The position numbers were made by a program, and so were the translations under genes. A DNA stretch of 64,000 bases from Acanthochlamys bracteata (taxonomy: Eukaryota > Streptophyta > Magnoliopsida > Pandanales > Velloziaceae): positions 2,929,270 to 2,993,269 of the forward strand of contig CM034136.1 in assembly GCA_019914995.1 (NCBI GenBank). The letters are read 5' to 3'. The notes beneath the pieces were generated by a model, which ran no database searches, was not told the DNA's origin, and saw only the letters and a list, made by a program, of their open reading frames with translations. Positions 1 through 11,806 of this stretch are shown here, one piece after another (position 1 is the stretch's first letter; each line of letters opens with the position of its first letter).

Positions 1-765
1 GCAAACCTCAGAATGTCTTCTTTCTTGCAATATCTAATTCCATATGGACTTGTTACTCAGAATTTTTAAGGTAACAACAGACTAAGATACTTGAGGTTAT
101 GTTTGGTTTGAGGGAAACAACAAGAAAGTGAAAGTGAAAGTGAAAAAGAAAGGAAAAAACAGAGAACAGAAAGCAAAAGAGGATTCTCCCACTGGCACTC
201 CTTGAGACTTGAGATAGAGAATCTAATCAGTGTAGAAGACAGTATCCTTTCTTTCCTCCTATTTCTCTCTCAAACAAAACAATGGAAACAGAGAAAAGGT
301 TTACTTTCCCTTCACTCTCTCTCAGCCCATAGAAAGTCTATGAAGAAATAGAAGGATTTTACTTCCAATCACAGGACCAAAAACTTGCAAGCACTACCTA
401 CTTCAATATGTTTTCAAACATAAGAGACAACACAAAAAAAAAGAGAGAGAAAGAGGGAGAAAATTGCAGTACATAGTTATTAAAAAAAAGAAAGAAAAAG
501 CAACCTTATTATGGAATCACAACTGTCAGCTACATTCACATTATTATGGGATCACATCTGTCAGCTATATTCAATTTCTTAAATTAAAAAATAATTCACC
601 AAACTACACTTCAGAATGAGCACAATTAATATGACAGGATTCAATGTTCTTAGAGAAAAGAGCAAAAAATGAAAAAACAAATGTATCAAATGACTCAAAG
701 TAGAAAGAAAACCATAAACGGATTGTAAAGAGCAAACGAGTTTCCAATTACTTAGAGAATTCAAC

Positions 766-852
766 CTTGTAAAACAGATCTTCAACCTCTCGTTCACGAA
801 TATCTCCCGGAAGATTGCCAACGTAGATGGTACGGCTGTTGCGGCTACTCAT
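766..852 (-). CDS. SR34: SR-family splicing factor (SR34/SR30 type), first coding exon, gene cut by window edge
   Basis: The exon encodes 29 residues that open an RNA recognition motif: [17 protein letters not shown], then [12 protein letters not shown]. The RNP2-type core IYVGNL and the [11 protein letters not shown] helix are typical of plant SF2/ASF-like SR proteins, nuclear factors that bind exonic enhancers and guide 5' splice-site choice. The start is the ATG at 852-850. The exon ends after the Lys codon at 766, followed by a GT donor at 765-764 in phase 0. No second exon is visible between 1 and 765, so the next intron is longer than 765 bp and the rest of the gene (end of RRM1, second RRM, RS tail) lies beyond the left edge. 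The 29 residues mix features of SR34 and SR30, so the exact paralogue is uncertain. Confidence 0.88.
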
Positions 853-858
853 TTTTTC

Positions 859-1192
859 CTACAAGTAAACAATTTGTAAAACTAAACAATCAATTAAGGA
901 AATAACCGAAAGGAAAACACAATCTCAAAAGATCATCACAAAGCTACTATCAGTTCAGCCGAAATTCGAAAACAAGTATAATCAACATGATAACGCCAGA
1001 AATTCCCATGAATCCTACCCAAGAAGCTTACTATTAAAAGAAGAACTTGCAATTTCACAGAGAAAAACACAGCACCCTAGAAATCGAGAAGAAAAACCAA
1101 AAGTAATCAAAAGAAAAGCAACCAGGAGAGAAATAATCAGAGAGCAACCGTGAGAATTTGGGATTGAATGAAACCCTAGAACTTGCGCTTAC
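859..1192 (-). other. Intron in the 5' UTR of the SR splicing-factor gene
   Basis: On the minus strand a donor CCCGAAG|GTAAGC sits at 1193/1192 and an acceptor CTTGTAG|GAAAAA at 859/858, six bases before the ATG. The 334-bp interval is AT-rich with pyrimidine tracts. It separates a short non-coding first exon from the exon with the start codon. Plant SR genes often have 5' UTR introns, so the layout fits the family. Confidence 0.7.
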
Positions 1193-1280
1193 CTTCGGGA
1201 AGGCGAAGAGGAAATTTTGCGGCTGTCGGGCTAAAGGCAAGAGAGCAGGGGCCCGAACTTAAACAGGGGTCTTATATGCA
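1193..1280 (-). promoter_or_regulatory. Non-coding first exon and core promoter of the SR gene
   Basis: Upstream of the 5' UTR donor the minus strand holds a TATA-like CATATAAG near 1271-1278 and a GGGCCC palindrome near 1249-1254. With a TATA box there, transcription would start near 1240-1250, giving a non-coding exon of about 50-60 bases. Position relative to the splice sites is the only support; the start site is inferred. Confidence 0.45.
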
Positions 1281-3030
1281 ACATGTTGTTATATTGGTTT
1301 CTATCAAAATAGTTTATTGTCCATGCGATGCACGTGACTCCACCAAAAAATATTCACATAGTTTTATATTGTTTGGATCATCAACTATAGCATTACTTTT
1401 ATATTTCGGAAAAAAGTATAATGTATGGAAAACCCATTTAGCCACTTTTCTTTTATTTAACATGTATAGATTTCTATAGTATTTTTGACTTTTTTATATT
1501 TTCTTCATCATAAATAAACATATCACAAAAAGTCTAAAATTATACCTATAAAATTACAAGTATAATTTTATAACAGTCAACTGATTCAACTGTACAATTA
1601 AAGAATACATAATCTAAAATATTGAAAAATTGTTTTACATATCAAGAGATATGTCATACAATTTCATATTAATCAATTGTTCTAACTAGATAATTAAAAA
1701 ATATATAACCATAATATTGAGGAGTTTAATTTCACATATAAAGAGAGGTAAATGGTTAGAAATATTTAATAATACATTATCTTAGTATAGTATAATTTAT
1801 GTATTTTGACTTACATATCCAATGAATATATATTTACTAAAATTTTGTTTTAAAGAAACTAGAGTCTATTTTCATAATAAAATATTACCGCGATGGTCTT
1901 TAAGATATCATCATGGTCGCTTTCCTTTACAATTCACTCTTTTGGTCTTAAAGTTATTAATTTATAGTAAAATTTGTAGTGTTTTCGCAAAATCAAATAT
2001 TTTTAAAATAAAAATGCTATCTTTATATTTTTTTAGTATATATTCAATGATGAAAGTGTAGGAAATTAGTTTATCGTTTCTTATAGATCAAAAATTATGA
2101 AAGCATCTAATGTTTAACAGGGCTATGTTTATTTCTAGTCCAAAATGTTATGTAGAAAATCAGATAATAATTAATAAATAAGATGAGTATCTTATCTTAA
2201 AATTAGTAGGCATCACTCTATGGTATAAGATGGAAAATGATCGTGTTGATTAATTTGTAAAGCACAAGTTTAGGGATCTTTTTCGGTTTTTCCTTCTCAA
2301 TTAGAGTAGCGATGTTTAGTTATTAGTAATTTGTTAATAACTTTGAGCTCTTCGCAATTCTTTCGAATTTCATCGGTAAAAAATAATATTCTTTGTTATG
2401 TTCTTGCAAAGTCTATTTTATTTTAAACTGTTAACATAATTGTATTTATATGGACTATCAAATAGCTAGCAATATCTAATATTAAAAGATAAATACAAAT
2501 ATTCATTTTAAATGAAACCTCTAACCACATGCCAGTATTACTTTTGGCCCTAATGATCATATTATTATTTTCTAAGAGTTCTCTATTTCATTTTAGAAAA
2601 TAAGTGAATGATTAGGAAATTAGACCTTGTAAGGTACGATAGATTAAACAAAAATATTATATTAATTTAATCATTATTATGAATCATTAAGTTTTTTTTT
2701 TTTATAATCTTAGGCCTCTTGCACAAAGGCATTAAGGATCAAATATGATGAAGCAAAAGATATCACAATAATTATATATTGTTACTAAAGAAATTTGTTT
2801 GCTGAAAACTATATTGGCATGTTTATGGATAGTAAACCACGCTTTGTACTTTAACCAACATCTGCAAAGTGAAACTTTCATTCAATTAAGCATTATTTAA
2901 AAGATTGTACATGATGTATAATTGTTTAACAAGATTACCTATTAAATTAACCATTAGGAATGCGAAGGCCATTCTCTCTAACGCAATTTGTAAATTAAGA
3001 CAGTTATACTTAAGTATCATTACCACAAAG
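1281..3030. other. AT-rich intergenic DNA, no gene seen
   Basis: Very AT-rich sequence with homopolymer runs. Short open frames here (for example 1822-2061) have AT-driven composition, no recognisable motif and no plausible splice context. No RNA gene seen. Confidence 0.6.
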
Positions 3031-3035
3031 TCTTG

Positions 3036-3304
3036 TTATAGAGCGCATTTGGGAGCACATTTCAAACGCTACTTTTCAACTTTTTCTTATTTCACGTTTT
3101 TTAATACATATTTTATAAGTATTTAAAAAATTTATTTAAAAATTTAGATAGTGTAGAAAAATTTTACGTGATGAGATCTTTGTATTGTATATTTTATTAT
3201 TTTTTTAGAAGTAAAAAAATAGAGCTCGTTTTCTAAAAAGAATAAAAATATTTTCTATTTCAAAAAAGCTCTATTTCATAAGCAATTTCAAACGTACCCA
3301 ATAA
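3036..3304. repeat. Tourist-like MITE, diverged copy
   Basis: It begins GCGCATTTGGGAGCAC and ends AAGCAATTTCAAACGTACCC, the imperfect inverted ends of a family recurring across the window (19.4, 27.0, 34.8, 37.5 and 41.3 kb). The interior has the same T-rich/A-rich layout, including a shared TTTAGA..GT..A..AAAATT..ACGT..TGAGATCTT segment. No clear target-site duplication remains. Confidence 0.6.
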
Positions 3305-3410
3305 TCAATTGTGCACATTTGTTTGAACATGAACGCCATCAAGTGCGCCAATACAGTCATAAGTATAATAAGCTCAACTTCAAGTCTCTATAAATTGGAA
3401 GTATATATAT

Positions 3411-3926
3411 AGGAGTGACAATTTCCGACCCGACATGCGAATTCGATCCGAAATTGACTCAAAAAAGTCGGGTTTGGATTAAACTTTAGTTAGATTTAGG
3501 TAATTTCGGATTGACCCAAAAATTTAAACGAGTTCGAATCGACCCGTTTAATTATTTATATAGTAAATATTATTTAATAATTAGAAAATAAATAGAAAAT
3601 TTTGAATTTAATTTGTATATATTAATTTATCTTAATTTAACTAATTTTTACTATTTTTATCAAAACTAATAATTTTCTTTTTAGATATATTATAATTAAT
3701 AATTTATATATATTATTATTAAAAATTAATATTTATAATTTTTATTTTAATAAGTTTAACTATTAAATAGGTCGACCTAAATTTAATCCGGTTATTAAAT
3801 AGATTGAATTAGGATTGACAGTTTTGATTCATATAAATAAATAGATCGGATTAGAATTGAATAATTTTGATCCGATTATTATATAAATCGACTCGGAACC
3901 GATTTAAAAATCTGAATTACCACCCT
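3411..3926. repeat. GTGACA-ended dispersed repeat, copy 1
   Basis: A 516-bp element with GC-richer ends (GGAGTGACAATTTCCGACCC on the left, complement of GGGTGGTAATTCAGATTTT on the right) around an AT-rich core. Both ends carry degenerate GATCCGA/CGGATC subrepeats. The same architecture recurs at 41402-41945, where the borders are fixed by a target-site duplication. It is non-coding and its superfamily was not determined. Confidence 0.65.
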
Positions 3927-4742
3927 TATAAATATATTCTCAAATAAATATTGCCTTAGAGTAGACGATATACTTAGGTGTTACTTTCATAAATTTTGGA
4001 GTCAAAGTAAAGGGATGCTTGATAAACTCTTCTCATGACTCAGCTATTACGTATAAGATATAGTGAAAATACTCCTTATACAACATTATGCACAAGATGT
4101 AAGAAATAGCACCTTGTTCTTCCACTGAAAAGTGTGTACTAAAGTATTCCTTTTAAGAAGCAAAAGGTGAAAGAACTTGTCCATATTCATTCCAACATTT
4201 TGATAAATTTACACCACTCAACTTTCAAAATCTGCTAATACGAATTTTTCTCTCTATATTTTTATCTGTAAGTCTCAGTCCATAATACATACATGTAATG
4301 CCAAACCGGTAAAACAAAAGCAACATAAAATAGTTTGATTGGATTCATTGGATTAGTGTGATTGGATTTGAAAGAATTGAGAAATATATTGAAAAAAAAA
4401 TTAAAAATTATAAAGAGAACTTGTATGTCATATGAAAATCGAACTTAAAACAAGATCTAGAAAATATCTAACTAATTGAATTTAAGTGATCTTTGAAATT
4501 ACTTTTCAACTTCTATATATTCTAATTTTTTATTTTATATTTTTTAATAAATTTTCAATAATATTGTACGACATTTTTTATAAAAATACTTTATTGTAAA
4601 ATTTATTATTACTATTATTATTATTTTTTAGATTTTAAAAATAAATTTCATATTTTGAAAAATTTTACAATATTTTTTGTATTGAAATTTTTTTTTATTA
4701 TAAGTATTTTCAAATATCTCATTGAACTCCTGCGGAAAAAGA
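3927..4742. other. Intergenic DNA before the J-protein gene, with a probable decayed MITE
   Basis: AT-rich sequence with no coding signal. Roughly 4490-4722 resembles the window's Tourist-like family (CTTTGAAATTACTTTTCAAC on the left, AAAGTATTTTCAAATATCT on the right) but is strongly decayed and its borders are uncertain. Confidence 0.4.
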
Positions 4743-5050
4743 TTATATATATCTTATATACGTGCTGCGTGCGTGTCAAGAATTAGCGCGAGCCAGAAAT
4801 ATCCCGGCTTGTTCTGAACTGCTTCCGGCAGCAACATCTCCTCTGTGGAGTTTCTTCTCCTCCTCTCTACTTCTCTCTTTCCACTCCCTTCAATTCTTCG
4901 CCGCCATGGCGAATCTTTAAACCACTTTCGACAGTCTTCGATTTCATTCAATGCTGTTTTTCTAATCATTTCTGAAGATTCTCAAGTTCAATTATCGCTT
5001 TTCCTTTTTCTTTTCCTTAGGGGAAACTTGATTGTTGAGTTGTTATTACT
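4743..5050 (+). promoter_or_regulatory. TATA region and 5' UTR of the J-protein gene
   Basis: A TATATATATCTTATATA stretch at 4744-4760 could serve as TATA box, followed by a shift from AT-rich DNA to a pyrimidine-rich leader (CTCCTCCTCTCTACTTCTC) typical of plant 5' UTRs. The leader would be about 260 bases. An ATG at 4905 lies upstream of the main start and opens a frame of only a few codons, so it could slightly reduce translation. Confidence 0.45.
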
Positions 5051-6097
5051 ATGGATAGCAATAAAGAAGAAGCTAGTAGATGCCTGAATTTAGTGAAGGA
5101 AGCATTAGCTTCAGGAGACCATCTGCGTGCGTTGAGATTCATTCGAATCGCTCAACGGTTGAACCCTGGCATTGATGTTTCTGTTTTCCTTCGAGCTTGT
5201 GATCGGTTGAATTCAATTAGACCTGAATCGAAAGACTATAGACAGGTTTCATCCCGGCCGTTGGAACCAGCGAATGGCGATCAGTGTTATACTGAAGAGA
5301 ATGATCGGATTGTCAAGGAGATCAGGAAGCACAAGGATTATTATGCCATTCTCGGTTTGGAGAAGAACTGTTCTGTTGATGAAATTAGAAGAGCTTATAA
5401 GAAATTGTCGCTCAAAGTTCATCCAGATAAGAACAAGGCACCTGGAGCCGAGGAGGCTTTCAAAAAGGTTGGAAGGGCGTTCAAGTGCTTGAGCGATGAG
5501 GTTTCTAGAAGGCAGTATGACCGAATCGGCTCTATGGAAGAGTGTGACATGAACAATTGGGAGAATCAGTTTAGACGGAGGAGGAGACGGACAGCAAGAG
5601 ATTATTATCATTATGATGATTACTTTGATCCGGATGATGTATTTGGGTCATTTTTCTTTGGATCGAATGGAGAAGTGTTTCGGAGGCAGAGGGTTTATAG
5701 GGATAGGACAAGGGAGCCAACACGGCAGCAAAGGGAGCAGAAGGTTTACACAGGGTTTGATTTCTTTGTAGCTCTTCAGGCAATACCATTTGTGATTTTC
5801 TTACTGCTTATATGCCTTTCTTTCATGGGGAACCATTACTCCCTGCAGAAGACTCATAGCTATAGCATACCTAAGGTAACAGAGAAACATGGAGTGGAGT
5901 ATTTTGTCAAGTCATTGGATTTTGATCAGAGGTTTCCTGAAGGGAGTCATGCAAGAGTAAACATTGAAAACAATGTTTTGCGGGACTATAAGGGAATACT
6001 TGGCCAATATTGTCATATGGAGCTGCACAGACGTCAGTGGTCAAAGAGTTATCCTACACCTCATTGCAACAAGCTACGTAGTCTTGGAGCAGCATGA
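5051..6097 (+). CDS. ATJ49: Membrane-anchored J-domain protein (DnaJ49/DNAJB12-14 type, DUF1977)
   Basis: A 348-residue co-chaperone that would stimulate an Hsp70 ATPase, in this family usually at the endoplasmic reticulum membrane. In order: an N-terminal helical region shared by plant J49 proteins (residues 1-55, opening MDSNKEEASRCLNLVKEAL); a J domain at about 95-158 with the catalytic HPD at 124-126 and the KDYYAILGL opening; an Arg-rich and Tyr/Asp-rich linker (174-200); one membrane helix at about 237-258 (FFVALQAIPFVIFLLLICL); then the C-terminal DUF1977 region with the YFVKS..DF segment. Length matches the family. The reading frame is intact and uninterrupted by introns. The start is the first in-frame ATG after a pyrimidine-rich leader. 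Domain identity is clear from the residues; ER location is inferred from the family. Confidence 0.93.
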   Translation: MDSNKEEASRCLNLVKEALASGDHLRALRFIRIAQRLNPGIDVSVFLRACDRLNSIRPESKDYRQVSSRPLEPANGDQCYTEENDRIVKEIRKHKDYYAILGLEKNCSVDEIRRAYKKLSLKVHPDKNKAPGAEEAFKKVGRAFKCLSDEVSRRQYDRIGSMEECDMNNWENQFRRRRRRTARDYYHYDDYFDPDDVFGSFFFGSNGEVFRRQRVYRDRTREPTRQQREQKVYTGFDFFVALQAIPFVIFLLLICLSFMGNHYSLQKTHSYSIPKVTEKHGVEYFVKSLDFDQRFPEGSHARVNIENNVLRDYKGILGQYCHMELHRRQWSKSYPTPHCNKLRSLGAA

Positions 6098-6392
6098 AAA
6101 TCCTGTAAAGGTTGGTACTATTCAATTTAGAGTTCCTTGAACGTGTTACTTTTTAATCAAATTCTGTACATGCTTTGTTGCTCATATCAATGTAATTAAG
6201 TATGTTGTTTTTCAACTGTTACTCTGTTAGCCCATATAAGTCAGATAGTGAAAGAACCTAGTGATCAATAATGGCTTTTGCCCGCAACATATATAAATTC
6301 TTCCTATGGTATAATTTTTTCCCCAAGAAAATAGAGCTTGTAGATATTCACTATGAGACTGTGATATTAATTAGTACATAGTAGTTTATCTT

Positions 6393-6426
<34 letters not shown>

Positions 6427-9400
6427 TATATATATATTTGCAGTACATTTGCAATGACAAAATGTTTACTACCAGAGATTACTAATTGAACGAAGCATTT
6501 CTAGTTTCTTTGGGCATTTCTAGGTAGTCGATGAGGCTTTGGTATTCCAAAAGACAACATCTTAGGTGGCAAGAGAAAAGTGATGTTGGTTGTTACTACT
6601 AACCCTTCAGATTGTCTCTTGTTTTCGTTCACCCTAATTGCCAATACATATTAATTATTTCCATGTCGAATTATGTCATCATGTCACATTTCCCCACATA
6701 TGGTAACTGCTTTCCCTTTTAGAATATTTTGGTAAAGCCTGTGGCCTCAGCTTCCGTCACACTAGGATCTTGTTGACAGCCTGGAATGAGGAGCAATGTA
6801 GGAACTGAGGAGATTTTACGAATACAATTGCGATCCAAATTTAACGATAATCTAGTTTTCCTTAAGACACTTTATGACATAATATGACATAGGGCACACT
6901 GGTGGAAGGCAGACCCATAATGTCAATTAGCATATGATTGAGTTTTGCAGAGGTTTTCTATTTTTTTCCCCTTCCATATCTGTATTTCATCACCTCATTA
7001 TACTGTATACTTAATTAGCTCATTTAGCTCTGCCACATCAAATTAGTAAATGCGTTGTTATTAAAAATGCAGCAATTAGTCAGTGCTCTTTGCTCGCAAG
7101 AAGTTATTCTAGCTCGTTTATGTTGCAATGTCACATGGTAAACGTTTTGCTCTATAAATGCAGCGGTTAGTTAGTGCTCTTGCTAGTTGTAAGTTCTTCC
7201 ATCTATGAGATGAATGATTAATTTCTGATTGAATGCAATTAATAGTAATTAGTACTTGCATAAGAGCCTTGTGCCATTTTTCATTCCTTTGGTTCAAGTT
7301 ATAATCCATAATCCATAAAATATCTTGATCTTATTCTTCTTATCAGGAGCATTATTCAGGTTGTACGTGAATGTACAACCTGGGTTTCGGAAAGAATTTA
7401 AAATGGTTTATTCTCACATAGTTATATTCTGCACCGAGGCATTGCAAGTGCAAAATCTCTAAGCTTGATCTGGAACAATTCTATTAAGAAATTTTTCATA
7501 TGAATGGGATGGATGGTTCAGAAGCTGGGGGATTATCCTTTTAAAATTGTTGAGTGGATTTGGGAGAAGCATCTAACTGTGATGCTTGCGGTTTCAGGAC
7601 CCTAGTGACATTTTCAGTTTTAAGACTTTGACATTTGGTCATTAAGTTTTATTCTGCCTGGAATGTGTGTGCTTATAGCAGTTGTCCAGAGCTCAATTTG
7701 AAAGGAGTGTACTTCTTACTAAGAAAGCATGTGGCAGCACATTGATATCAATATATCTTCTCAACAAATTGGTGTCTAGAATGTTTGGATATTTTGTTAA
7801 TAGTTTACTGAAAAGGGTCAAACTAAGCTGTTACCAGTGGCAACTTTTTCTTGTCTGTTGCTTCTATGGGTATTAGCATAGGCTACTTCAAAGATCAATT
7901 TTGTTATATATGGTCTAGAGCTTCTTAAGTACTCTTTTGCTGTTACCAATAGGATAGAGGTTGATAACTATATACTTAATTTGCTTTAGTTTTCCATTAT
8001 GTTATTTTGACTTCAAATTTGATGTTTAATGTCTTCTTATATCTGTCAGGAGATAATGCTCCTTATATTCTGTATTAGAGGGTATACTGAATTTTTTATG
8101 TGGTGTACAGGAAATCATTGATATTGACTTCAGAAGCTGCTTTTGGATAATCACTCTTTCCTACCCTCCAAACTTACGTGGTGTCTTCATCCATCATCTG
8201 CTTCTGGCATCCAGGATTTTTGCACATGAAGACTAGCATCCAGGCTTTTGTGCATCAAGACATACATGCCTCCTATGATTCTTGAGAATATTGGTTGTAG
8301 ATGTTATATTGGCTCAAAGAGTTACGATGTTTATTTCTTGATCATTAGACTTGAGAATGGCATATACATCTGATAAATATTTCCAACATAGATGCTTGAT
8401 GTAAAAAGATGGTTTTGGACATATCTAAATAATCTTCCCTGTTCCATTTAATCAATCATATCCACCTGATCTTGTGTACGAAATTTGGTATTTATTTGAT
8501 TGAAACTGTTGCCTCCTGTCAATTAGTCGTGCTTGTCAGCATAACTATTTATTTTGAGCTGTACTGTGACTCACGTTCCTCGTGGTTTGTGTATACAAAA
8601 TATGCGGCCTGTGATAATAATGAAAGTAATGAAGTGTAACCGCTTACAACTTGGTATTTTGTGATATATGACTGTTGCGTATCACCTGGGTTTTATGGTT
8701 ATGCAAACTAGCAGTTCTTTTTATGATAATAGCCTTGTATCCAAGATATTATTGTCAGTCCAATTTGCATGGAAAGTGTATCATTGCTTCTGTTTTTGAA
8801 TGCTTCAAGTGCTGCTGGCTCAGTTCTGGAATCAACGATGATATATGATTTTGAACTGTGATTTAGTATGATCTAATGTTAGATGATCATTAGACTATAA
8901 GATGTTAGAAAAGTGGTGTGCTTCTGATAGTTGTATGTATTTTTGTCTTTAATGATCTGCTTTTTTCTTGTGGACGAGGTTCCAAGAAAATACCGACCTT
9001 TTACAGGTAAACTTGTTTGATGAGTTGTTCTTCTATTCTTTGTAGATGTTTTGATCATTGGTATATTCCTGAAACTCTGTTTCTGCAATATTGGAGAAGC
9101 TCGTACATGAATGCAACTTCTATAGGGAAACCCAGTGTAAGAAAGTAATATTGAAGAGAATGAATCAGGACTGGCGAAATACGGTGAAGGAAGATGAATG
9201 TGCTTTCCGACAGATTTTGTGAATGACTCAGAATTTACTTGCTTCCTAACATTGCCGAGAAATGACTCGTTAAGTGTAAACGGATAGATAATTTCAGTGC
9301 AGCGTGAGACGTCATAGGACCAGTAAGTGATTACAGTTCAAAAGATTTACTTTAAACTCTTAGCAGGTGGTGCTTGTCAGTGAAATTTAACAATGCTATT

Positions 9401-9560
9401 TATTGCGTGATCCTCGGCAGGCGGTATGCTGAAACAATAGCCACTTTAAAAGCTTTTGATTGATAGTTTCGTTTATCACCAAACAGAAGTTTTGTTATGT
9501 AAAAGTGTAACACATTCAGTGACTGTGATTCCGAACGAGTCAACTAAGACCTGGCATGTC
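6098..9560 (+). other. 3.4-kb stretch downstream of the J-protein gene, no protein gene seen; may hold spliced 3' UTR
   Basis: After the stop codon the sequence is less AT-rich than typical intergenic DNA here and has pyrimidine-rich acceptor-like sites (for example near 8048 and 8110), so part may be 3' UTR exons of the J-protein gene. No frame longer than about 70 codons looks coding. An interrupted (TA)n tract lies at 6395-6436, and a perfect 10-bp inverted repeat with a 6-base loop at 7357-7382. No tRNA-like promoter boxes seen. Confidence 0.4.
6395..6436. repeat. (TA)n microsatellite
   Basis: TA dinucleotide run of about 42 bases with a single G interruption near 6425. Confidence 0.95.
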
Positions 9561-9829
9561 TTTACAACGGTGTTACATTAATGAAAAGTAAGGAGTTGGG
9601 AAACATAACGAACCGAACAATAGGAGTAACACGAAGCAATTTCCAGTAATGTAACGGCGACCAAAATTTACTATTAAATTGAATTAATACATGAACAGCA
9701 CAAAGATGGATTCTCAAATCAATCATCAAATAAATAAAAGACTCTGTGAACTTACAAAACAAAAGAACCAATATAAATATATATGAAGTAAAAGCTATCC
9801 AAAATTCTGGATAGTAACGAGTTACAAAG

Positions 9830-10564
9830 CTCCACCAGATCAGATATGGAAGAAGTGACTGGTGCAACAAAGGCCTCCTGAAGCTGCACTTGACCCTCTA
9901 CACTTCTATTTAATTTCGGGGATATTAATACCATAAGCCACCGGTCCACTTCATCATTAAAAATAAAGGAGCCCAACTGCTCCTCCTGGAAGTCACTTTC
10001 AGAGAGCTGATCATCAAACTGCAGCCTTCTGCTCTCGGCCATCGTCTGGTCATCGCGTTTTCCTTTCTGCTTTTGGTCCTCTTCAGTACTACTTTTAGGG
10101 ACAATGGAGCAGCTGGTCTGTGCGGGCTTCTTAGGTGGTGCAGCCATGATCATCTGGATAACTGTTGTCTGCAGCTTTGTCTCCGCCAGTAGCTCATCAA
10201 GCGGGGGCAGAATACCTGCACAACTAATGGAGCAGCTTGTCAATGCGGAGCTGCTAAGATGGCCGCAGCACTGCTCATCTTGGATTGTTCTCAGACCCTG
10301 CCACACTAGCTCATCCATGAAGATAGAAGGTGTATGAGTCCGTCGCCCGATGATGATGTCTAGCAGTACTCCTGCTCCTGCATCACAGGACTGCAAAGTA
10401 TCTGACCAGGGCTACTACTAGAAAGAACTTGCTTGTCTGCTGCTCCCAAGCTATACGGCTATCGTATAGTAACTTCTAGTTTTTAAAAAAGCATTGCTAA
10501 GTTCAATATATTGCAGAACTCCTATGAAAACAAAGTTGCAGCTGAAATGCAGCAGCCAAACGAG
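9830..10564 (-). pseudogene. Degenerate copy 2 of an unrecognised Q-rich gene
   Basis: The longest open frame (9752-10396) has an internal stretch resembling copy 1 at 16566-17064: WQG, then TIQDEQCCGHLSSS, CSI and PPLDELLAE match WQGQN, AIQDDHGYNHLSSSS, CSI and PHLDDYLWE. Further on, LSESDFQEEQL parallels LWESDFTDQL of copy 1. The upstream match (CSPVMQEQEYC versus CCPVLEQKNYC) lies in another frame and hits a stop, so at least one frameshift and one nonsense change separate it from the rest. The Q-rich N-terminal part seen in copy 1 was not found. I do not recognise the family. It may instead be a fast-evolving gene with unseen introns, but shared breaks in both copies favour a pseudogene. 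Confidence 0.5.
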
Positions 10565-10743
10565 AGCAAGAAGGAAAGCATAACAAGATGAAAGGTTTCT
10601 TTAGTCTTATTATTCCTGTCTTAGAAATAAAAAGTTGGTTTTCGTTTCTGTTTAATAACAATCTCCTTTACACTGCAGATGCTGACAAAAGTCTTTTGTC
10701 ATAAAGAAAAGGTTGAACTGAAAGAAGAGAAAGAAGGAGTAGC

Positions 10744-11129
10744 CACTACTAGAAATATTGGAATCAAACGACTGAATAACTCAGTCGGCAAAATCAACAA
10801 TTTAGTCGGCAAACATACTACCGACTGAAAAACTGTTGGTCGAGAAATAATCGGCAAATCCAAATTGGTAAATCGATACCGATCCACCTTGATAATCAGT
10901 TGGTAATGTACAGTAAATTACCGACTGAAGAGATCGTCGTAAATTATCGACTAATAATAAAGTCAGTAATTCTCTACCAATATGTTAGTCGGTATATTAC
11001 CTACTGAAATAGTCAGTAAACGTATAGAAAATACTGACAGTTTCGTAGTCAGTCAGTATTTACGAAGTTACCTACTGAAAACTTTCGGTCAGTAATATTC
11101 AGTCGGCAATGCTGATTATTATAGTAGTG
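10744..11129. mobile_element. Small non-autonomous CACTA (En/Spm) element
   Basis: It starts CACTACTAGAAAT and ends ATTATAGTAGTG, the inverted ends that name the superfamily. The flanks are AGC at 10741-10743 and AGC at 11130-11132, the expected 3-bp target-site duplication. Both halves are packed with short subterminal motifs of the TCGGTAA/CGACTGA type in both orientations, the usual transposase-binding array. At 386 bp it has no coding capacity. It lies between the two degenerate gene copies. Confidence 0.92.
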
Positions 11130-11747
11130 AGCTTTTCTATGAATTTTTATTGAATTACCTGTTCTATTAATAATAATATATTAGAATCTATAACTTTTTA
11201 TATATTTTTAAAAAAATTGTAAAATATTTAAAAATTTTATTAAAAAATATAAAATAAAAAATGAAATAAAAAGGTTTTATAAGTTTAGAAAAACGTCCAC
11301 TAACTCTCACCTCTTCCTGTTGCAGATCTTGAAACACCGCAGGAGTCTGAACAAACAATAAATCCAGAGAAAAATAGTTTCAACTGAAAAAAATGATAGA
11401 ATAATTCAGTCACAACTGTAAATATTATGTTTGATACCTTTTTGATGATTGTTACTGAAATTTAGGAATGCTTACCACTTAAAAAGTTTTGATAGTGCCC
11501 GTTAATTACTGTCTAGCATTTCTCCATCAAAATCGTCTAGCGTTTTCTCGATATTGACCAAGGAGTTCTGACTTTTCAGAGACGTCTATTATATGAAGCT
11601 CCTGCAGCATCAAGTCCTCTTTTTCATTACTAATGAAGATGCTGAGATGCCCCCACTGATAAACATACATTTACTTCAGCTCTTCATCCTCTTCAGTCTT
11701 CACTATTAGTATACGTGGAAGCTGGGTAGAGTGGAACTGTGATCATT
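11130..11747. other. Spacer between the CACTA element and the displaced 3' end of pseudogene copy 1
   Basis: Non-coding sequence that would have been 3' flank and UTR of pseudogene copy 1 before the Copia insertion. Nothing further recognised. Confidence 0.4.
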
Positions 11748-11801
11748 TCAGCACAGATCCTTATCTAGGAAACCATCAGCTATGGCCGAGAGCTGATCGG
11801 T
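11748..11801 (-). pseudogene. 3' end of pseudogene copy 1, displaced by the Copia insertion
   Basis: The minus strand reads TDQLSAIADGFLDKDLC and a stop at 11748-11750. Removing the Copia element with one copy of its GAAGT duplication, this continues in frame from the ...LWESDF end at 16566. The host frame was therefore open across the insertion site, at least over this last segment. Confidence 0.65.
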
Positions 11802-11806
11802 GAAGT
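11802..11806. repeat. Target-site duplication GAAGT, left of the Copia element
   Basis: Identical to GAAGT at 16566-16570 on the other side of the element, the 5-bp duplication expected for LTR retrotransposons. Confidence 0.93.

Noticed and set aside
5249..5611. 120-codon minus-strand frame inside the J-protein gene
   Set aside because: It is the antisense shadow of a well-conserved J-domain coding sequence, with no motif of its own.
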